A stretch of 64,000 nucleotides of DNA from Gigaspora margarita. Lineage: Eukaryota; Glomeromycota; Glomeromycetes; Diversisporales; Gigasporaceae. Position numbers and translations under genes: made by a program. Positions 58,685 to 64,000 of this stretch are shown here, one piece after another; positions within the stretch are counted from its first letter, which is position 1; each line of letters opens with the position of its first letter. The notes under the pieces were generated by a model. The model saw only the letters and a program-made list of their open reading frames with translations, did no database searches and was not told the origin of the DNA. The stretch covers positions 1 to 64,000 of the forward strand of contig WTPW01001578.1 in assembly GCA_009809945.1 (NCBI GenBank), in the 5' to 3' direction.

Positions 58685-59290
58685 ATAAAGCCATATTGGG
58701 AACTGTATAGTCAGATAAAAACTGGAGATGTATCAGGTTTCGATATATATCCAGTTTTTATTTTTAAAATCATAGCCCTATCAGGCAACTGACAGAGCTA
58801 TGATTATAACCTGAATATAAAATAATAAACATAAATTATATAATAATATAATCAGAAATCAATCAGATAAATCTATATAGCTATAGATTATTATATATAT
58901 ATATATAATGTTTAGCTTATAATACTTGATATAAAAATAAATAACTAGTACAGATCCAGTAAAATATCGTAATAATCACAAGCCATATTGGGTAAAGTGT
59001 TGTCAAATAAAAACAGAGGCATATCAGATTTCGATATGTTTTTGGTTTTAAGTTTAAATCATAGCAATATCAGATACCTGATATATATCTAGAATTAACA
59101 TGAAAGTAAACCTATAACCAGTAATCACATCAGAAGTTATTCAAAAATAAATAAAATATACCTATAAAAATACTGATAAACCTATATGCCTATAAGATAA
59201 GTCTATATAAATACGCAGTAAATCTATAAAGTCTATAATATTTGTCTTATTGTACTTAATAAAAATAAAGAATAACAGTATGTGTCAGAA
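58685..59290. repeat. about 290-bp tandem duplication
   Basis: agccatattgggaactgtat ... catagccctatcaggcaact at 58690-58800 recurs as agccatattgggtaaagtgt ... catagcaatatcagatacct at 58980-59080. tcgatatatatccagttttt / tcgatatgtttttggtttta lie between. Two or more diverged units. The third part (59160-59290) has repeated cctataaa/tctataa motifs. Confidence 0.65.
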
Positions 59291-60197
59291 GTTAATCGGT
59301 AATAAATAAGATAAAACTATATAAATACTAGTAAAAACTTATACTTGATTGGTAAAATTTATTAAAATTATTTTATATTATATTATTAAATATGAAATTT
59401 TCTATTTATAGGATTCACGGACATATATTCTCAGTGGGTTTTTTTCTGACTTAGACAGTTCTGGAAATAAAGCAGCCTAAAATATTATGCACAGGAATAA
59501 TACAATCCCTACTTAAATCATAGAAATCCTGATTCCATAATTCAACATTACAAATATTGTCTACTTGACAATAATATCTTGTCTTTTTGTCATTAACAGC
59601 TTGATAGTACTATACATAAGCAAGTACATGCTTCTTTGAACCTTCTGGTATATTTATTATATTCTCAAAATAATATTGAATGAGACCTGAATATATATCA
59701 AAAGTATTGTCATCCAATACGAATTTAGCAAGTATTTTTGCAGACATTGTGTGTCTCTTCGAATAAGTAGACCCAAATATTTTGTTCCAATTTTTATTCT
59801 TCCATTTATTGTAATGCCAGGTAATATCACTATGGCATCTGAGTGCTCGAGTATATCATTTAAGAATGTAAAATTATAATTATATGCATTGTTGTAATAG
59901 TCGATTAACAATGCATATAAGTCTTTTGGAAGGGTTATACATTCCTTTTTAGGCCCTAATAATTCACTCAAAAAAGGTTCGGAGCCAGTTCCTGAATTGT
60001 CTTCAATGTTTACAAACATTGAAAGAAACTCCTGATAACCATTTCCATTATAAATAGAAAGACTACCCCTCATCATTTCTTGTTCGATGAACTGCAAGCA
60101 AGTTTGCAAATGGCCTTCTGCACATGATGAAAGCACATCCAGCAGAGAGTTAGATTGTATAATTTTAAGAAGTTCAGTCTCAATTCTTCTGTTACTG

Positions 60198-60331
60198 CTA
60201 TAAAATAACCCTGTTAATTATATAAAATTCTATTGAGCTATTGGTAGTTTAATATAGCTATTTGGATAATATAACTTTAATAAATAATTAACTAATTTTT
60301 TTCTTAGCTATTTCAAATAATACAAACTTAC
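60198..60331 (-). other. predicted GT-AG intron in CACTA transposase
   Basis: 5' site TTAG|GTAAGTTTG at 60331, acceptor TTTTATAG at 60198 (alternative AACAG at 60211). Exon ends NGLLG and NRRIETELLK are brought together; exact frame at the acceptor is uncertain. Confidence 0.55.
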
Positions 60332-61190
60332 CTAATAAGCCATTCATCTGTTCATAACTAAAATGCATATAGTGGCCCATGGTCCATAACACATTCACAT
60401 ATATGTAAACATAAATGTAGATTAAGCATTATTTTTTCTGACCCATAAATTTCTTCTATAAGTTTAATCATTTTAAAAAGACAACTATAAGCCTCTTCCA
60501 AATTGTCTTTATATACAATTTGATACACCAGAATAGAGCATGCGTGAACAAAATAAGTAAGAATTCATCACTCATTTTTATGCAACAAATTCCACATAAT
60601 CGCGTTGCATATACCAGAACAAAAATTTTCTATTGGTTTGCCATAAATCTTAAAAATCCTTCTGCATTGCTATTTTGTAAGGAATTCTCCTGATGTCTAC
60701 AGGAATCTGCATATTTTTAGTCTGATTTTCCATTAGAGCAAGATTATGTGATGTTAAAACATCTTCATAAATCCATAATTTGATGATCCTCTTAGCTATA
60801 CCTAAAAATAGGCAATGCATTAGATCGACTACAAGAAACTGAACAGAATTAAAATAGGAGAGATGATGCATTTCAGACCAACGGACCAAAGTTTTGGATG
60901 TATGTTTTCTCCTTGCATCTTCATTATTGCAATCTTTTCACGTAATAGTATCTTGACAAACTTCATCAATATTTCATTCAATGAACTATTTATCCATATC
61001 ATCAAACTCACCAAAATTGGATTGATTCCTTTCATCAAAATTGGCTCTTTTTAAGTACCTATAACAAGCAATTCATGCAAAAATATGGCCACATAATTTT
61101 CTTGTAGCAGGAATATCACAAGAACAACATATTACTGCTGCTCTAATGAATTTGCCAGTAGGGCTTCGAAAGTGCTTGCCAATTCAATTT

Positions 61191-61263
61191 CTAGTTAATA
61201 ATAATAATTTTAATAATAATAAAATAATAATAATAATTTTGATATTAAAACATTGTTGCTTAC
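61191..61263 (-). other. predicted 73-bp GT-AG intron in CACTA transposase
   Basis: Donor GGGATG|GTAAGCAAC and acceptor TATTAACTAG|AAATTG. The AT-rich intron separates DMWDG from the TFxSPTGKFIRAAVICC block, which lie together in family members. Confidence 0.75.
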
Positions 61264-61699
61264 CATCCCACATATCAATTAATTGATCTATTAAAGATGC
61301 CAAATAGTGGTTTAGTTGGTGTAGTTTGGGTTTATTGGGCCAGGTATTAATGCCAATGTGATTATGTTCGACGCTCATCACATAGAAGATTGCAATAACT
61401 CTATATATAGCTCTAACACTATATTGAGTGTTATCAAATGGCTGGAACCAATCTAAGTTAATTATTAAACCCAAATTGCTATCTGATAGCTCATTCCAAA
61501 AGAATAGTTGATCTTCTTTGGATCTTGAAATGTCTTCCAAATTCTTCCATCATATATGTCAGCAATTCTTTCAGTATCATTATGCCTCTCTACCCACTTT
61601 CTACAAGACTCTTCAAATCCCTTTTGGTTATCACTAGTCAAAATTTTTTAATATAATAGGATGATATTAAGGCAATATATATAAAAACAAACATTATTA

Positions 61700-63660
61700 A
61701 ATTGGATATATGATTATTTACTAACTAATATAATCGTAATATATCAGCCTAATATCATGGGTCGATAGATTGATGATTATATTAAATTTTAAAATTAATC
61801 CAAATAAAAGAAGAAATATGTATGTTAATATAATCAACAATAATCAGCCTAATGATATATTTCTGATTATAAACATTATTGGTTGATATAAAAATGATAT
61901 TATTAAATTAACTTGTATAATCAAAATTTTAAACTGATATATTGTTGATTATTGTAATTTTCTATTTTCACTAACTAATACATTTCTGATTATATATATT
62001 ATTATATATATTATAAGTTAATATAAAAATGATATTATTAATTAAATTGTATTATCTAAATTTTAGACTGATAAATGATGATATGTACCAATTATCATAT
62101 GATTTATTTATTTCGTGATGAAATTTATCTGATTTTGTTAATTTATATTTTTAAACTTAAAATAGGCTGATATATTGTTGATTATTGTAATTTTCTATTT
62201 TTACTGACTGATACATTTCTGATTATATATATTATTATATATATTATTAGATGATATAAAAATGATATTATTAAATTAACTTGTATAATCGAAATTTTAG
62301 ACTGATAAATGATGATATATACTGATTATCATATAATTTATTTATTTCATGATGAAATTTATCTGATTTTGTTAATTTATATTTTTAAACTTAAAATAGA
62401 CCAATATATTGTTGATTATTGTAATTTTCTATTTTTACTGACTAATACTTTTCTGATTATATATATTATTATATATATTATTAGATGATATAAAAATGAT
62501 ATTATTAAATTAACTTGTATAATCAAAATTTTAAACTGATATATTGTTGATTATTGTAATTTTCTATTTTCACTAACTGATACATTTCTGATTATATATA
62601 TTATTATATATATTATTAGATGATATAAAAATGATATTATTAATTAAATTGTATTATCAAATTTTAGACTAATAAACGATGATATGTACCAATTATTACA
62701 TGATTTTATTTATTTCATGATGAAATTTATCTGATTTTGTTAATATATATTTTTAAACTTAAAATAGGCTGATATATTGTTGATTATTGTAATTTTCTAT
62801 TTTCACTGACTGATACATTTCTGATTATATATATTATTATATATAGGGGGACCCACAGCAAAAGGTGGCTTCAGGAATATCACATGATTTTGAGAAAATT
62901 ATTACTAAACTTAGTGTGTGATTATCAATTATATAGTAGCATTAAAACTATAAGATAAATTTATATATTTTTTATTAATATTATTGATAAATAAAAATTG
63001 TTTTTACAAAAATAATGATTAGTTGGATAATTATTATATAAAATCTTAAAATCTGATTGGTTGGCCTGAAGCCACCTTTTGCTGTGGGCTCCCCATATAT
63101 TATTAGATGATATAAAAATGATATTATTAAATTAACTTGTATAATCGAAATTTTAGACTGATAAACGATGATATATACTGATTATTACATAATTTTATTT
63201 ATTTTGTGATAAAATTTATCTGATTTTATTAATTTATTTTTTTAAACATAAAATAGGCCAATATATTGTTGATTATTGTAATTTTCTATTTTCACTGACT
63301 GATACATTTCTGATTATATATATTATTATATATATTATTAGATAATATAAAAATGATATTATTAAATTAACTTGTATAATCAAAATTTTAGACTAATATA
63401 TTGTTGATTATTGTAATTTTCTATTTTTACTGACTGATACATTTTTGATTATATATATTATTGTATATATTATTAGATAATATAAAAATGATATTATTAA
63501 TTAAATTGTATTATCTAAATGTTAGACTGATAAATGATGATATGTACCGATTATCACTTGATTTTATTTATTTCATGATGAAATTTATCTGATTTTGTTA
63601 ATTTATATTTTTAAATTTAAAATAGGCTAATAAATTTAATTATATAAATATTTATAATAT
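61700..63660. repeat. AT-rich satellite array, about 235-bp and 133-bp units
   Basis: tattgttgattattgtaatt recurs near 61942, 62172, 62410, 62543, 62775, 63265 and 63402. Spacing is about 230-238 bp, or 133-137 bp where a sub-block is deleted; a larger interval holds an inserted element. Each unit has gatacatttctgattatata, gatataaaaatgatattatt and gatgaaatttatctgatttt blocks. Positions are estimated by eye. Confidence 0.85.
62846..63094. mobile_element. 249-bp MITE with 30-bp inverted repeats in the satellite
   Basis: The left end carries cccacagcaaaaggtggctt after GGGGGA, the right end the same after GGGGAG (minus strand), so the 30-bp ends differ at two positions. It sits between tatata and atatat of the satellite, so the target duplication (about 3-5 bp) is ambiguous. 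Non-coding. Confidence 0.9.
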
Positions 63661-63789
63661 ATCAGATATTATTTATTTTTTAATATATATAAATCATTAT
63701 ACAATCAGTCTTATAATATATAAAACATTAAACAATCATTCTAATTATATATTAAATCGTTTATTTGTTGGAATTACTACTAATACTTT

Positions 63790-64000
63790 TTGTACACAAT
63801 TAATTTATATGAGTTAGGATAAAGCATTCTAATATCCTCTGTATGGGGAGTATACAATCTCTTGCTTCATTATAAAATTTTTCTTGCCAAATTTCTATAT
63901 CACAGCATTCATTATCTAATGATAAATAATATCTTCGTGTTGCATGTGGTCGATACTATCAAATCTAAGCTAGAAGGTATATTTTATTATCATATTTATG
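63790..64000 (-). pseudogene. C-terminal end of a second CACTA/tnp2-type transposase
   Basis: RPHATRRYYLSLDNECCDIE, IWQEKFYNEARDCILPIQRI and LECF parallel NDKKTRYYCQVDNICNVELW and NQDFYDLSRDCIIPVHNILG of the copy at 59440-61640. The block continues beyond the window. No stop is seen inside this readable block; upstream exons cannot be judged. Confidence 0.7.

Larger units (their letters stand above)
59440..61640 (-). pseudogene. CACTA/tnp2-type transposase remnant with introns
   Basis: Minus-strand order: CRKWVERHNDTERIADIYDG and RIWKTF (61610-61540), LGLIINLDWFQPFDNTQYSV (61460), HQLNHYLASLIDQLIDMWDG (61300), intron 61191-61263, FRSPTGKFIRAAVICCSCD then ATRKLCGHIFA (61160-61070), EMHHLSYFNSVQFLVVDLMH and CLFLGIAKRIIK (60880-60790), HYMHFSYEQMNGLLG (60370), intron about 60198-60331, NRRIETELLKIIQ, AEGHLQTCLQFIEQEM (60100) and CNVELWNQDFYDLSRDCIIP with VHNILG (59560-59480). 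This is the tnp2-like transposase family common in Rhizophagus. Stops (for example TAG in the 61050 block) and frame changes show decay. Confidence 0.8.

Noticed and set aside
61700..63660. Centromeric satellite
   Set aside because: Only about 2 kb, interrupted, and flanked by transposase copies; a subterminal transposon array is simpler.

Overview
The window is very AT-rich nuclear DNA of a eukaryote. Its repeat content fits an arbuscular-mycorrhizal (Glomeromycotina, Rhizophagus-like) fungus. It holds a decayed Sel1-like repeat gene, tnp2-type CACTA transposases, pogo-like and FAR1/MULE-OTU transposases, Ty3 retrotransposons and RNase H-bearing LINEs, packed with small inverted-repeat elements. 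The taxon is an inference from family content; there is no rRNA or housekeeping gene to prove it. I found no intact host gene. Every recognisable coding region is a mobile-element protein or a broken gene copy, and most carry stops or frameshifts.

Layout. 1-4.5 kb: unassigned DNA with a 49-bp minisatellite and a candidate solo LTR. 4.5-7.5 kb: a minus-strand Mutator-like (MULE) transposase with an N-terminal FAR1-type domain and a C-terminal OTU cysteine-protease domain, split by a 399-bp TA-flanked MITE. 8-13.7 kb: MITE fragments and a 1.28-kb fold-back element invaded by two MITEs with 9-bp target duplications. 13.9-15.2 kb: a Sel1-like repeat pseudogene. 15.4-33.5 kb: hAT-type MITEs with 8-bp target duplications, a 1.1-kb tRNA-headed SINE, a pogo-like pseudogene, large palindromes (one holding a 400-N gap) and a ~178-bp tandem array. 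33.9-35.3 kb: an unrecognised broken gene and a short SINE-like insertion with an 18-bp target duplication.

36.3-58.2 kb is a three-level nest. An old LINE (36.3-37.86 and 57.24-58.24 kb) was split by a Ty3/Gypsy element (LTRs at 37858-38968 and 45231-57233). The 5' LTR of that element was in turn split by a younger LINE (45352-56668, minus strand, 40-nt poly-A tail, 14-bp target duplication). Small DNA elements sit in both. The younger LINE carries an apparent 1.17-kb duplication beginning at a single N, most likely an assembly artefact. 58.7-64 kb: tandem repeats, an intron-containing CACTA/tnp2-type transposase remnant, a satellite array, and the C-terminal end of a second transposase copy running off the window.

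The parts do not form a host pathway. The value of the window is a datable insertion history: exact target duplications and several occupied/empty site pairs inside the same sequence. The most unusual coding product is the FAR1-MULE-OTU fusion. I did not find convincing evidence of a new non-transposon system.
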